Notes under the pieces: model-generated
Told to the model about the DNA's origin: nothing
Database searches by the model: none
What the model saw: the letters and a program-made list of their open reading frames with translations, nothing else
NCBI GenBank assembly: GCA_020848195.1
Contig: JADLAP010000119.1
Coordinates: 1-64,000, forward strand
Origin: Phycisphaeraceae bacterium
GTDB lineage: Bacteria; Planctomycetota; Phycisphaerae; Phycisphaerales; Phycisphaeraceae
Reading direction: 5' to 3'
Length of the DNA stretch: 64,000 bases
Position numbers and translations under genes: made by a program
In this document: positions 27,796 through 37,011 of the stretch, one piece after another
How positions within the stretch are numbered: position 1 is the stretch's first letter
Layout: every line of letters starts with the position of its first letter

Positions 27796-29381
27796 GGCTG
27801 TGTACCTTTGGCGTCCGGGTCTTCGTGGCCCGGCGAGGTTGCGGCGACTTGTCGCGCTTCCACGGTGCGGATGCGGTTGATCGCGGCGAGGTACGCCTTG
27901 GCCGCCGCTTCCACGACGTCGGTGGAGATGCCCCGCCCGCGGACGGTGCGATCGCGGTGTTTCACTTCCACGGTCACTTCGCCCTGCGCTTCCTTGCCTT
28001 TGGTCACGCCGCGGGTCTGGTAGTCTTCGAGCGTGACGCTGACGCCGGTGGCTTCCTGGATCGCCGAGTAAATCGCATCGATCGGCCCGTCGCCGGTGGC
28101 TGCGATTCGGCGCTCCTCGCCGGTGGAATCCTTGAGCACGACCGTGGCCATGGCGATGATCCCGCTGCCGCTGGTGACCTGGAAGCGTTCGAGTTTCCAG
28201 AGTTCCCTGCCGGCGTCGATCTGGTCGTCGATCAGCGCCTCGATGTCCTCGTCGTAGACATCCTTTTTCTTGTCCGCCAAAGCCTTGAACGCCTCGAATG
28301 CCGGTTCGAGCTTGTCGTCTTCCATGACGTAACCCAGTGCCTTGACGCGTTCGCGGAAGGCGTGCCGGCCCGAATGCTTGCCCAGCACGAGCTTGCTTTC
28401 GGGAATGCCCACTTCGCGCGGGTCCATGATTTCATAGGTGTGCCGGTGTTTGAGCATGCCGTCCTGATGGATGCCCGCTTCGTGGGCGAAGGCGTTTTCG
28501 CCGACGATCGCCTTGTTCCGTTGCACCTGCAGGCCCGTGTACGTCGAAACCATGCGGGAAAGCGGGTAAATCTTCTTCGTGTTGATGTTCAGCGCGAAGC
28601 GGCTGAAGTAGTCCTGCCGCGTGCGCATCGCCATGACGATTTCCTCGAGCGATGCGTTGCCCGCGCGTTCGCCGATGCCGTTGATGGTGCATTCGATCTG
28701 CCGGCAGCCGTTCTCCACCGCCGCGAGGCTGTTGGCTACCGCGAGGCCCAGATCGTTGTGGCAATGCGAGGACAGATAAATGTTCTTCGCGTCGAGCATG
28801 GGCAGCTTTTGCCGCACATACGCGAAAATGTGGCCATATTGCGAAGGCACGGCATAGCCGACGGTGTCGGGAATGTTCACCGTCGTCGCCCCCGCTTCCA
28901 CCACCGCCTGCGTGATCTCCACGAGCACATCCAGCTCCGTGCGCGAGCCGTCCTCCGGGCTGAACTCCACGTTGTCGGTGTATTGCCTGGCTTGTTTCAC
29001 GGATTCGACGGAGATGCGGATGATCTCGTCGATGGCCTTTTTCAGCTTGTGTTCGCGGTGGATTTTGCTGGTGGCGCAGAAGACGTGGATGCGCGGATGC
29101 GGCGCGCCCTTGAGCGCCTCGCCGGCCCGGTCGATGTCGCGCGGCACGCAACGCGACAAGCCCGCCACCGTGGCTGTGCCCAGCTCGTGGCTGATGGCCC
29201 TCACCGACTCGAAGTCGCCCTGGCTGGTGATGGGAAAACCCGCCTCGATGACATCGACGCCCATGGCTTCCAGGTTCCGCGCGATCTCGACCTTTTCCTT
29301 GAAGTTCAGCGTCGCGCCGGGCGATTGCTCGCCGTCGCGGAGCGTGGTGTCGAAGATGCGGATCGGGGTGGGCGTGGACAT
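27792..29381 (-). CDS. leuA: 2-isopropylmalate synthase
   Basis: [99 protein letters not shown]-terminal LeuA regulatory domain. Confidence 0.97.
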   Translation of the reverse strand: MSTPTPIRIFDTTLRDGEQSPGATLNFKEKVEIARNLEAMGVDVIEAGFPITSQGDFESVRAISHELGTATVAGLSRCVPRDIDRAGEALKGAPHPRIHVFCATSKIHREHKLKKAIDEIIRISVESVKQARQYTDNVEFSPEDGSRTELDVLVEITQAVVEAGATTVNIPDTVGYAVPSQYGHIFAYVRQKLPMLDAKNIYLSSHCHNDLGLAVANSLAAVENGCRQIECTINGIGERAGNASLEEIVMAMRTRQDYFSRFALNINTKKIYPLSRMVSTYTGLQVQRNKAIVGENAFAHEAGIHQDGMLKHRHTYEIMDPREVGIPESKLVLGKHSGRHAFRERVKALGYVMEDDKLEPAFEAFKALADKKKDVYDEDIEALIDDQIDAGRELWKLERFQVTSGSGIIAMATVVLKDSTGEERRIAATGDGPIDAIYSAIQEATGVSVTLEDYQTRGVTKGKEAQGEVTVEVKHRDRTVRGRGISTDVVEAAAKAYLAAINRIRTVEARQVAATSPGHEDPDAKGTQP

Positions 29382-29444
29382 TGCAGGACTCCTTGGTTTC
29401 GCCGGCTTTCGTCAAGTTGCCGGTCGTCGGTTGGCCTATCAAAC

Positions 29445-29473
29445 AAAAAAACCTGTCGCTTTCGCGGACAGGT
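29445..29473 (-). terminator. Intrinsic terminator hairpin between leader ORF and leuA (candidate attenuator)
   Basis: Minus strand ACCTGTCCGCGAAAGCGACAGGTTTTTTT: GC-rich stem followed by 7 T. Confidence 0.75.
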
Positions 29474-29508
29474 CGGTTTCGCTTGTTCAGATTCGACAGC
29501 GAGCCGTC

Positions 29509-29592
29509 CTATCCGCGGAGGTTGCACAGCAGCAGCAGACCCAGAAGGGACTGGCTGTGGCGCAAAGCCGGGATGGACGCGTAAAACATCAT
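29509..29592 (-). CDS. leuA leader peptide (27 aa, Leu-rich)
   Basis: Minus-strand ORF MMFYASIPALRHSQSLLGLLLLCNLRG*, with Leu codon run; lies between a sigma70-like promoter and a terminator before leuA. Confidence 0.8.
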   Translation of the reverse strand: MMFYASIPALRHSQSLLGLLLLCNLRG

Positions 29593-29601
29593 GATTACGG
29601 G

Positions 29602-29630
29602 ATACTATCGGCTGAAAACGGGGGCGTCAA
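29602..29630 (-). promoter_or_regulatory. Sigma70-like promoter for leu leader/leuA
   Basis: Minus strand TTGACG - 17 nt - TAGTAT. Confidence 0.65.
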
Positions 29631-29690
29631 CAGACATTTTTCGCAAAGGCCGGGATGGATCGACGGGATGATGCGGTAGAATGATTGGTC

Positions 29691-29915
29691 ATGAACGACC
29701 GGATCACCCTTCATCCCGATGTGCTGGGCGGCAAACCGGTGATACGCGGCACACGTCTTTCCGTCGAGTTCATCGTCGGTCTGCTTGCCGGCGGCTGGAG
29801 CGTTGAGGACGTGGTGCGGGAATATGCCGACATCACGCGGGAGGATGTGCAGGCCTGCCTGGCGTACGCCCATCAACTGCTGGCGGAGGAAAAGGTCTAT
29901 CCCATCCCCGCCTGA
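29691..29915 (+). CDS. DUF433 domain antitoxin
   Basis: MNDRITLHPDVLGGKPVIRGTRLSVEFIVGLLAGGWSVEDVVREYADITREDVQACLAYA. Confidence 0.92.
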   Translation: MNDRITLHPDVLGGKPVIRGTRLSVEFIVGLLAGGWSVEDVVREYADITREDVQACLAYAHQLLAEEKVYPIPA

Positions 29916-29927
29916 TTGCAGTCATCC

Positions 29928-30308
29928 ATGCGATTCCTGGCCGACGAAAACATCTCGCCGTCCGTCATTCAGCGGTTTCGCGAGGCAGGCCACGATGTGT
30001 TGTCCGTCAAGCAATCCATGGCGGGCAGTGACGATGCCTTGGTGCTTCATGCGGCCGTCTCGGATCGGCGCGTGCTGGTGACCCATGACAAGGATTTCGG
30101 TGACCTGGCCTTTCGTTCCGCATGGATCGAGTCCGGGGGCGTGATTCTGTTTCGTTTGACGCCACAAAGCCGGGAACAGGACGTTCAGCGCATTGTCGAG
30201 ATTCTATGTTCCCGCAATGATTGGTCCGGTACCTTCTGGGCCGTGACCGACACCGGTCTGCGACGCCGGGTGCTTCCCCGAACGCAAACCGATTTCCCGC
30301 CGGCATGA
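29928..30308 (+). CDS. DUF5615 PIN-like toxin
   Basis: MRFLADENISPSVIQRFREAGHDVLSV...DRRVLVTHDKDFGDLAF. Confidence 0.92.
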   Translation: MRFLADENISPSVIQRFREAGHDVLSVKQSMAGSDDALVLHAAVSDRRVLVTHDKDFGDLAFRSAWIESGGVILFRLTPQSREQDVQRIVEILCSRNDWSGTFWAVTDTGLRRRVLPRTQTDFPPA

Positions 30309-30402
30309 CAGCGTTACACCGTCGCACTACACTGACGGCCCCCCAACAGCGCCGCCGTGTATTTCCCCTGGTCACACATGTGCGCTGCTTCGGAGCACCC
30401 CC

Positions 30403-31854
30403 ATGGGATGGTCAAACCATCGTTACGACGTCGCGGTTCGGCAATGTCTGGACAACCTCCTGACGCACGGCACGGATCGCTACGGGCCGGTGAAGTCGGC
30501 GATGCTGATGAGCGTCATTGATGTGCGGACCCATGAAGCGCCTGAGCATCCGGAGTTGCTCGACGGCATGTTGCGCGGGCAGGAGCGGCCAGGCCGGTGC
30601 AATCCCGGCGGCAGCGACCTGTGGGAAGATCAGCCGCTGCTCCACGCCCTCTATCACGCCACCACCCGCAGCGGCGACAACCGCTACGCCCGCGCGGCCG
30701 ACGACTACATCCGCGCCTTCTTCCAACATGCCATCAAACCCAACGGCATGATCGGCTGGGGTTCGCACCTCTTCTACAACGCCTACACCGAAAAAGTCGA
30801 GGACGACCGCTTCGGCCATTTCCACGAAATCCTCATCCTCCTGGCCGAGTGGGAAGCGATGTGGCGCGTCGACCCCGCCGTCGTGCAGCGCGAGATCGAA
30901 GGCATCTGGCAATGGCACATCTTCAACAAAACCACGGGCCAGCATAACCGTCACGACGACGGCGGCCCCGGCTGCGATTTCGCCTTCTCCAGCAGTTCCT
31001 TCATTCATGCCTTTGCCTTCCTCGCCAAACAAACCGGCGACCGCGCGTGGACCGACCGCGCGAAGCTCGTGGCCGACTGGCACTGGAATCACCGCCATCC
31101 CCGGACGAATCTGTTTCCCGACTCGCCCGCCAATGCCGGCAACGGCCGATACGATGGCTTCCATTGCTTTACCGCCGACGTCGGACCGCATATTTCCGCC
31201 CTGCTGCGCAGCTATGAACTGACCGGCGAGCCGCACTTCCGCGAGGTCGCGGTGACCTACCTCAAAGCATGGCTAAAGTACGCGTGGGACGAAAAAGCCG
31301 GCCGCTTCTTCGCCGCGGTAAAACTCGACGGCACGCCCATCCCCGAACGCGCCAAAGCCGCCGGCTACGACGTCTGGATGCCCACCGGCTACAGCGAAAC
31401 ATGGCCCAGCGATATGTATTCCTACGACAACACCCTTCCCGCCGCGCAGGCGTGTCTGGATGGCTACGAAGTGACGAAGGATGCCGAATTGCTCGACGGC
31501 GCACGGAAATGGGGGCGTCACATTCGCGCCAGCTTCCCACCCGCCATCGGCTTCCGCTGGCGACAGGAACTCGAAGCCGCCATGCCCGAAGCCCGCGAAA
31601 AAGGCGGCGCTTACGCCGAAGGCTACGGCCGGGCCATCGACTTCTTCGTCCGCCTCCATCGCGCCACATCGGATCGCAAAGACCTCGACACCGCCCAGGC
31701 GCTGGCCGACGAAGCCGTGCTGAAACTCTGCGAAAACGGCTGGATCAAGGGCCACACCGGCAAACCGTATTACCAGTCCACCGACGGCGTGGGCCTGCTG
31801 CTGGGCGCGCTGCTGGATTTGAGCGAAGCGGTGAATGCCGTCAAAGGCGATTGA
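30403..31854 (+). CDS. (alpha/alpha)6-barrel carbohydrate-active enzyme-like protein
   Basis: Multiple six-hairpin-like segments (LWEDQPLLHALYHATTRSGDNRYARAADDYIRAFF; GFHCFTADVGPHISALLRSYELTGEPHFREVAVTYLKAWLKYAWDEKAGRFF). Confidence 0.55.
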   Translation: MGWSNHRYDVAVRQCLDNLLTHGTDRYGPVKSAMLMSVIDVRTHEAPEHPELLDGMLRGQERPGRCNPGGSDLWEDQPLLHALYHATTRSGDNRYARAADDYIRAFFQHAIKPNGMIGWGSHLFYNAYTEKVEDDRFGHFHEILILLAEWEAMWRVDPAVVQREIEGIWQWHIFNKTTGQHNRHDDGGPGCDFAFSSSSFIHAFAFLAKQTGDRAWTDRAKLVADWHWNHRHPRTNLFPDSPANAGNGRYDGFHCFTADVGPHISALLRSYELTGEPHFREVAVTYLKAWLKYAWDEKAGRFFAAVKLDGTPIPERAKAAGYDVWMPTGYSETWPSDMYSYDNTLPAAQACLDGYEVTKDAELLDGARKWGRHIRASFPPAIGFRWRQELEAAMPEAREKGGAYAEGYGRAIDFFVRLHRATSDRKDLDTAQALADEAVLKLCENGWIKGHTGKPYYQSTDGVGLLLGALLDLSEAVNAVKGD

Positions 31855-31870
31855 CAGCCGACCACGAAAA

Positions 31871-32017
31871 CGAGCCGGAAGCGTAAGCGACGGCCCACCG
31901 ACGACAACCCCCGCGGCGAAGACGCCGCGGCTGACACAGAACAATTGTCGTTTCATTCATAGCCGCGGCGTCATCGCCGCGGTGATTTCCAGGGACCGTC
32001 GCTGACGCTTCCGGCTT
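31871..32017. repeat. Composite nested inverted repeat (GAGCCGGAAGCGTAAGCGACGG outer arms, CCGCGGCG inner arms)
   Basis: Outer arms 31871-31895 / 31994-32017; inner arms CCGCGGCGAAGACGCCGCGGCT (31911-31932) / AGCCGCGGCGTCATCGCCGCGG (31961-31982), 21/22. Confidence 0.85.
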
Positions 32018-32051
32018 GCCATCGTGTTGGTTGACTTCCGAATATCTGTCG

Positions 32052-32411
32052 TTATGCCGCGTTTCCCGCCACCGTCACGCGCAGCTCGATGCCGATCGCT
32101 TCGGCGTAGCGGACCAGCGTGTCGAGTTTGGGGTTGGCGTTGGCGGCATTTTCCAGGCGGGAGAGGGCAGCCTTGTCGATGCCGCTGCGACGGCTCAGGT
32201 CTGTCAGGCTCAGTCCTTGCCGCTGACGTTCGGCTTTCAGTTCACCCAGCACCTGACGCAGCATATCCACCCGCGCCTTGACGCGCCGGGCCTGGGCGAG
32301 AATGGCCTGCTGTTCCTCGCGGTCGACCTTCGCCGCCTCGGTCTTGTACTGCTTGCGCTGAGCGGGCGTGAAGCGAGTTGTTGTGTTGCGGTAGCGTTTG
32401 GGTTCGCTCAT
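32052..32411 (-). CDS. XRE-type HTH antitoxin
   Basis: LKAERQRQGLSLTDLSRRSGIDKAALSRLENAANANPKLDTLVRYAEAIGIEL. Confidence 0.88.
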   Translation of the reverse strand: MSEPKRYRNTTTRFTPAQRKQYKTEAAKVDREEQQAILAQARRVKARVDMLRQVLGELKAERQRQGLSLTDLSRRSGIDKAALSRLENAANANPKLDTLVRYAEAIGIELRVTVAGNAA

Positions 32412-32416
32412 GAGCC

Positions 32417-32671
32417 TCACTCCGGTTCGTAGGCGGTGATCGGGCGGATCGTCACCGCGTCGATTTCCTCGTACACCACGACCAGAAAACGGCCGGCGGC
32501 GGTGAAACCCATGGCCAGTGGCCGGCCGCTGCTGGCGCTGCGTGAATGATCCGTGCCGGGATCCTCCAGCACCTGGCGAACTTCCTCCGGGGTGATGCCA
32601 TGTTCGCCAATGTGTTCGACATTTCCATCCGGATGGTCATCCCAGAGTATGTCCACCCACGGCATGCGCAT
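32417..32671 (-). CDS. BrnT-like toxin (small protein upstream of HTH antitoxin)
   Basis: DILWDDHPDGNVEHIGEHGITPEEVRQVLEDPGTDHSRSASSGRPLAMGFTAAGRFLVVVYEEIDAVTIRPITAYEPE. Confidence 0.7.
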   Translation of the reverse strand: MRMPWVDILWDDHPDGNVEHIGEHGITPEEVRQVLEDPGTDHSRSASSGRPLAMGFTAAGRFLVVVYEEIDAVTIRPITAYEPE

Positions 32672-32685
32672 ATCCCCCTGGGGCT

Positions 32686-32720
32686 GTTGTTACAGGATAC
32701 AACGGGTTGTGTTTAGAATC
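32686..32720 (-). promoter_or_regulatory. Candidate promoter/operator of the BrnT-like/HTH module
   Basis: Minus strand TTGATT-17-TATCCT; inverted repeat GTTGT-TACAGGAT-ACAAC (32686-32703) overlaps the -10. Confidence 0.45.
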
Positions 32721-32849
32721 AATGGTCTTTCGCAACGGCAGGTGTGTATCGCTCGAAGATTCGCTCAACCCATCCTGCGAGCTGGACACGCTCATTCATC
32801 CGGGAGGTACACTGACGACGCTCATCATCGCAACTGGGGCGTTTGGGCC

Positions 32850-33686
32850 ATGACATGCCATTCCCGTTCGCAGCTCTGTGGCGCATTGCGGGAGGTGTTT
32901 TCGTCCTGGCCGCAGGTCAGCGGCATCCATGTTTTCGGCCGCGACGCGGAAGGTCTGGTTGACGCTTATTCAGATATTGATCTGGTGATCTGCTGTGACG
33001 ATCCGGCCCGCGGATACGACCAACTGCATGATGGGCTGGCGCAGGTCGCGCCGATCGTCGGCAGCTACCTCATTCATGCCGACGCCGCCGAACTGGCCCA
33101 GATGTTCATGCTCGACGGCTACAGCCCGTACCAGAAGATCGACCTGAGCCTTGTATCCCGACTGGAACAGAAAGCTGTCTTTGCGCCGTTTCGCGCGTTG
33201 TATGTTCGGTCGTCTCCTCCAGCATCGCACGGCATAACGACACTCCCCGATCTGGCTTCCGTCAAGAACAGCCTGACCAACCAGCTTCACGATGTCCTGT
33301 TCAGCATTCCCCGTTTCACCAAATGTCTGTTTCGCGGCGAACGCGACATGTACCGCCGGTGGCACGGCGTAGCGGAGATTCTCGCGGCACTGTTGTACGA
33401 ATCCTGCTTCGGCTGGTCGATGCCCGCGCGAGGCAGGCTTGCGCCGCAGGAATACAAGCGGCTTTTTCATCACCTGTTGCCTTCGGATGCCGAACAACTG
33501 GATCGCATTCAGCCGCTCGATGGCCGACCCGATCTCTGCGATGGTTTTGTCCATGCGGTGCAATGGATCGTTCGACTGTACCAGACCAAGGCGGCACACA
33601 TGAACCTGCCGTTGGACACTTCATTGGCGGATCGACTGCTTCCGTTTCTTGAGCAGGAAATCCTGCGGTTTCGCCAAAGGTCGTAG
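32850..33686 (+). CDS. Nucleotidyltransferase-domain protein
   Basis: GIHVFGRDAEGLVDAYSDIDLVICCDD (NTase GxD/SDIDL motif); alpha-helical C-terminal part. Confidence 0.7.
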   Translation: MTCHSRSQLCGALREVFSSWPQVSGIHVFGRDAEGLVDAYSDIDLVICCDDPARGYDQLHDGLAQVAPIVGSYLIHADAAELAQMFMLDGYSPYQKIDLSLVSRLEQKAVFAPFRALYVRSSPPASHGITTLPDLASVKNSLTNQLHDVLFSIPRFTKCLFRGERDMYRRWHGVAEILAALLYESCFGWSMPARGRLAPQEYKRLFHHLLPSDAEQLDRIQPLDGRPDLCDGFVHAVQWIVRLYQTKAAHMNLPLDTSLADRLLPFLEQEILRFRQRS

Positions 33687-33741
33687 CGGGCTTCCGCGAC
33701 GCCGCGAGCGGCGGGTGGGGGCGGTTTCCGGGGGCGAAGAG

Positions 33742-35937
33742 TCAGGGCGTGGACATCACCACGACGTCGGCTGCGCGGTCCGGGGGCGTGACCTTGAGGT
33801 TCACGAGTTGGCCGTCCTTCACTTCGCCTTCGACGACGGTCTGGAGCGGGGCGTGGAGCTTGAAGGTCACGTTCCAGCACGGGGGCCAGGCGGGCAGGAG
33901 CAGGATTTTGCGGCCTTCGGTCTGCATGAGCATGTTTTGCAGGGCGATCATGGCGACGCCGCCGTGGCACTGATCGGGCAGCCAGTCGTAGTTCGGACCC
34001 CAGAACGCGGGGAAACGGCTGCCGGGGTGGAAGGTCATGAAGCTGCTGGTGACGGCGGTGCGTGCGACGTCGGTCAGGCCGAGCATGGCGGCCTGGATGG
34101 CGTCCTGCTGCCAGCCGCCGGTTTTCGCCCACATGCGATGGTGGAAGGTATTGCGGCCGACTTGCGTATCGCCATGGGCCAGCGTGAACAGGCGGAAGGG
34201 AAACACCGCGTAAAGCTCGGGGTTTTCCATGTTGGCCAGTTTGTCGAAGCGTACGGCGGGGAGGAGTCGTCGTTGTTCGCCTTCGCCGGTCATGGGGATT
34301 TCAGGCAGTTCGCTCAACATGCGGGACCATTGCGTGCGCTGCGTGTCGGAGGTCAGGGTGGCGGGCAGATCGAGCAGGCCCTGGAGGACGACCTTGAGGC
34401 CGGCGAGGTCGGGCGTCGGGTTGGTCGCATCGTGCCATGTTTCCAGCGAGGTGGCCGGCTCGATGCTGATTTTGCCGATTTTCTTCGGGTAATGCTGGTC
34501 GTAATGATCGACGAACGCCTGGGTCAGCGGCAGGAGGGTGTCGCGGGCGAAGGCCTGGTCCTGGGTGAAGGCATGGAGGTCGAGCATGAGGGCAGCCAGT
34601 TCGAGGATGCTGCTCTGGTGCCAGCGGATGTAGGGATTGACGACTTCGCCGACGGGTTTGCCGTCGCGTTCGAGGCCGTAGTCCCGGTTGCTGAAGGTTC
34701 CCCAGAAGTGCTGGGTTTCGGGGAAGAACGCGCCGCCGTGCCGGTGCCAGATGCGGTTGCGGGCGAGCGCCAGGGGCAGGGCGTTTTGGAACATGCGAAG
34801 CAGCGGTCGGATCAGGTCGAAGTCGCCGGAGGCGAGCAGGGGCCAGTAGATCAGGCGGGTGTTCTGGAACCAGTAGGGACCACCCCAGCGACGATAGTCG
34901 GCGTCGTAGTGTTCGTTGGTTTCGCGTGAGTCGACGGTGAAAAGTGAGCCGTTGAACTTGACGGGAAACGTGCCCCGGCCGGCGCAGGCGGTGATGTAGC
35001 GTTGCAGCGTGTAAGCCCTGCCCACGTGCTCGGCTTCCCAGATGCCGGGCGTGAAGGTGATGTAGCTTCGGTCGAAGAAGTCGCGCCACCACGCGGCATG
35101 GCGGTCGAAGTTCCGCGCGCGGGACAGCGTCGCTGCGTCGTCGAGTTGTGCGAGCCACTGGTCCGCGTTTTCGGTGATGGCGGTGTGCGTGACGACGTCC
35201 ACGCTCCATGCCGATCGCGGCTCGGAGGAGTGAAGTGACGTGGGGCCATCCTTGACCAGTCCCGCGCCGAGGATCATGCCGCCGAAGGTGCGGTGGGTCA
35301 GCGGGTCGGTTTGCTGGTCGATCAGTTCGCCCAGGCCCTGGTGCTGCAGATGTTTCCGCCAGGTGGATTCGACGTTGCGGTGATGCCAGACGACGCGGCC
35401 GGCCCCGCGGTCAATGACGTGATCGGGATGGACGAAAACGCGGTGCTGCGGGTGGGTATTGCCTTGGGCGTCCTGCCAGACCCAGGCGCTGACCAGTTCC
35501 CGGCCTCGCAGTTCGCGTTGTTCCGTGCGCCACATTTCCAGCTTCACGGACAGATGCACAGGCTGCGGCGAGGTGACGTCCACCCGCACCACCGGCGCGT
35601 GGGCGTCGACCCATAGCCGGATAAGTGTGGGGGCGTTTTCGCTGAAGGTCACGACCATCGCGCCGTCGGCCAGGCGAAGGCGCTGCTCGAAGCGCACACC
35701 CTTGTGCCACGGGGAAGGCGAGAGGCTCACGCGGACGCGGCCGAGCTTGAGCAGCCGGGCGTAATCGTCCCACGCATCCGTGCGGGCGATGTAGAACAGC
35801 AGATCGCCGGTGGCGGCTTCGATCCAGGCGTTGACCGCCACTTCGCCGTTGCCCAGCGGCATCGAACCCGCCGAGTCGGCGCTGGGTTCATTCCATGCGA
35901 CATCGCACACGTCAACCGGGTGAGTGTTCATCGTCAT
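33742..35937 (-). CDS. Six-hairpin glycosidase-like protein (DUF5703/GH95-like)
   Basis: VDVCDVAWNEPSADSAGSMPLGNGEVAVNAWIEAATGDLLFYIARTDAWDDYARLLKLGRVRVSL; barrel region (ARNRIWHRHGGAFFPETQHFWGTF). Confidence 0.75.
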   Translation of the reverse strand: MTMNTHPVDVCDVAWNEPSADSAGSMPLGNGEVAVNAWIEAATGDLLFYIARTDAWDDYARLLKLGRVRVSLSPSPWHKGVRFEQRLRLADGAMVVTFSENAPTLIRLWVDAHAPVVRVDVTSPQPVHLSVKLEMWRTEQRELRGRELVSAWVWQDAQGNTHPQHRVFVHPDHVIDRGAGRVVWHHRNVESTWRKHLQHQGLGELIDQQTDPLTHRTFGGMILGAGLVKDGPTSLHSSEPRSAWSVDVVTHTAITENADQWLAQLDDAATLSRARNFDRHAAWWRDFFDRSYITFTPGIWEAEHVGRAYTLQRYITACAGRGTFPVKFNGSLFTVDSRETNEHYDADYRRWGGPYWFQNTRLIYWPLLASGDFDLIRPLLRMFQNALPLALARNRIWHRHGGAFFPETQHFWGTFSNRDYGLERDGKPVGEVVNPYIRWHQSSILELAALMLDLHAFTQDQAFARDTLLPLTQAFVDHYDQHYPKKIGKISIEPATSLETWHDATNPTPDLAGLKVVLQGLLDLPATLTSDTQRTQWSRMLSELPEIPMTGEGEQRRLLPAVRFDKLANMENPELYAVFPFRLFTLAHGDTQVGRNTFHHRMWAKTGGWQQDAIQAAMLGLTDVARTAVTSSFMTFHPGSRFPAFWGPNYDWLPDQCHGGVAMIALQNMLMQTEGRKILLLPAWPPCWNVTFKLHAPLQTVVEGEVKDGQLVNLKVTPPDRAADVVVMSTP

Positions 35938-36088
35938 GTTCCATGTGAAAGGAGCGAAAGCCAGTGTAGTTTGGCGGACGGGGCCGTCAATACGAAACAA
36001 CGCGAAAAGACCGACTATTTTGCGACAAGTCGGCGGGCATATTGTCCATCTTTCGCATTCAGGCCCGGACGCTCCCGGCGGCGAGGGG

Positions 36089-36838
36089 TCAGACGTTCTC
36101 GTTGGCCGGGGTCCAACGCTGACGGGCGGCCTCGGCGAGGACGATGGCGGCGGCGTGGGAGGTGGACAGCGACGACGCGCCGCCGGCGGTGGGGATGTGG
36201 GCGTAGCAGTCGCAGATGGAACGGACCTGGCCGGAGAGTCCGCGTTTTTCCCCGCCTACGGCGAGGATCGTGGGCTGTCGCAGATCGGCGTCATACATCA
36301 CGCGCTTGGCGTTGGCGAGGCAGCCGATCAGTTGCACGCCGCGCCGACGCAGTCGTTTGAGCAGCGCGATGTCGTGGAAGATCAGCAGCGGCATGCGCTC
36401 GAACGCGCCGGAGGAAGGCCGGGCGACTTCCGTTTCGTCGAAGCCCAGTTCCCGTTTGCGCAGTAGCACGGCATCGACGTTCATTGCTTCGGCGGTGCGC
36501 AGGACGAAGCCGAGGTTGCGGGCGTCGTCGATGCCTTCCAGCAGCAACAGCAGGGCGGGGTGGTCGAGGCGTTTGATCTGGTTGAGCAACTTGGCTTCGC
36601 GCAGCAGGGGCTTGGGCGAGCAGACGGCGACGATGCCGCCGTGGGTCTGGCCATGGGTGAGCGTTTCAAGTTCGGCCCCCGGAACAGTGCGGATCGTCAC
36701 GCCCAGCTCGCCGGCGACCGTCACGATCTCCCGCGACCGCTCGGGCGGCACGTCCTCGGCGATGCACACCACCTCAAACCGGCGCAGCCCCGCATGTAAC
36801 GCCGCCAGAACGCTGAACCGGCCTTCCAGGTGAATCAT
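36089..36838 (-). CDS. TrmH/SpoU-family RNA methyltransferase
   Basis: LLLLLEGIDDARNLGFVLRTAEAMNVDAVLL...GGEKRGLSGQVRSICDCYAHIP...SLSTSHAAAIVLAEAARQR. Confidence 0.88.
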   Translation of the reverse strand: MIHLEGRFSVLAALHAGLRRFEVVCIAEDVPPERSREIVTVAGELGVTIRTVPGAELETLTHGQTHGGIVAVCSPKPLLREAKLLNQIKRLDHPALLLLLEGIDDARNLGFVLRTAEAMNVDAVLLRKRELGFDETEVARPSSGAFERMPLLIFHDIALLKRLRRRGVQLIGCLANAKRVMYDADLRQPTILAVGGEKRGLSGQVRSICDCYAHIPTAGGASSLSTSHAAAIVLAEAARQRWTPANENV

Positions 36839-36938
36839 GCGTGTATCGTAACGCGGCGCATGCAGTGGCATAAGGCCATGCGATTCATCCAATTGCGAAA
36901 CGTGTCAGCAAGCGGCAAGCGATGGCGGCAGAAAATGG

Positions 36939-36967
36939 TTGACATTTTGTCATTCATGCGACATAAT
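36939..36967 (+). promoter_or_regulatory. Sigma70-like promoter with overlapping TGACA-TTT-TGTCA inverted repeat
   Basis: TTGACA - 17 nt - CATAAT upstream of LacI gene at 37012. Confidence 0.7.
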
Positions 36968-37011
36968 GAGCCTCACTTTGGCGAGTCCTTTCTCTCGAGG
37001 AGTTTCCTTTC

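Noticed and set aside
27825-29594. 589-aa plus-strand ORF
   Set aside because: Antisense of leuA, whose protein identity is unambiguous.
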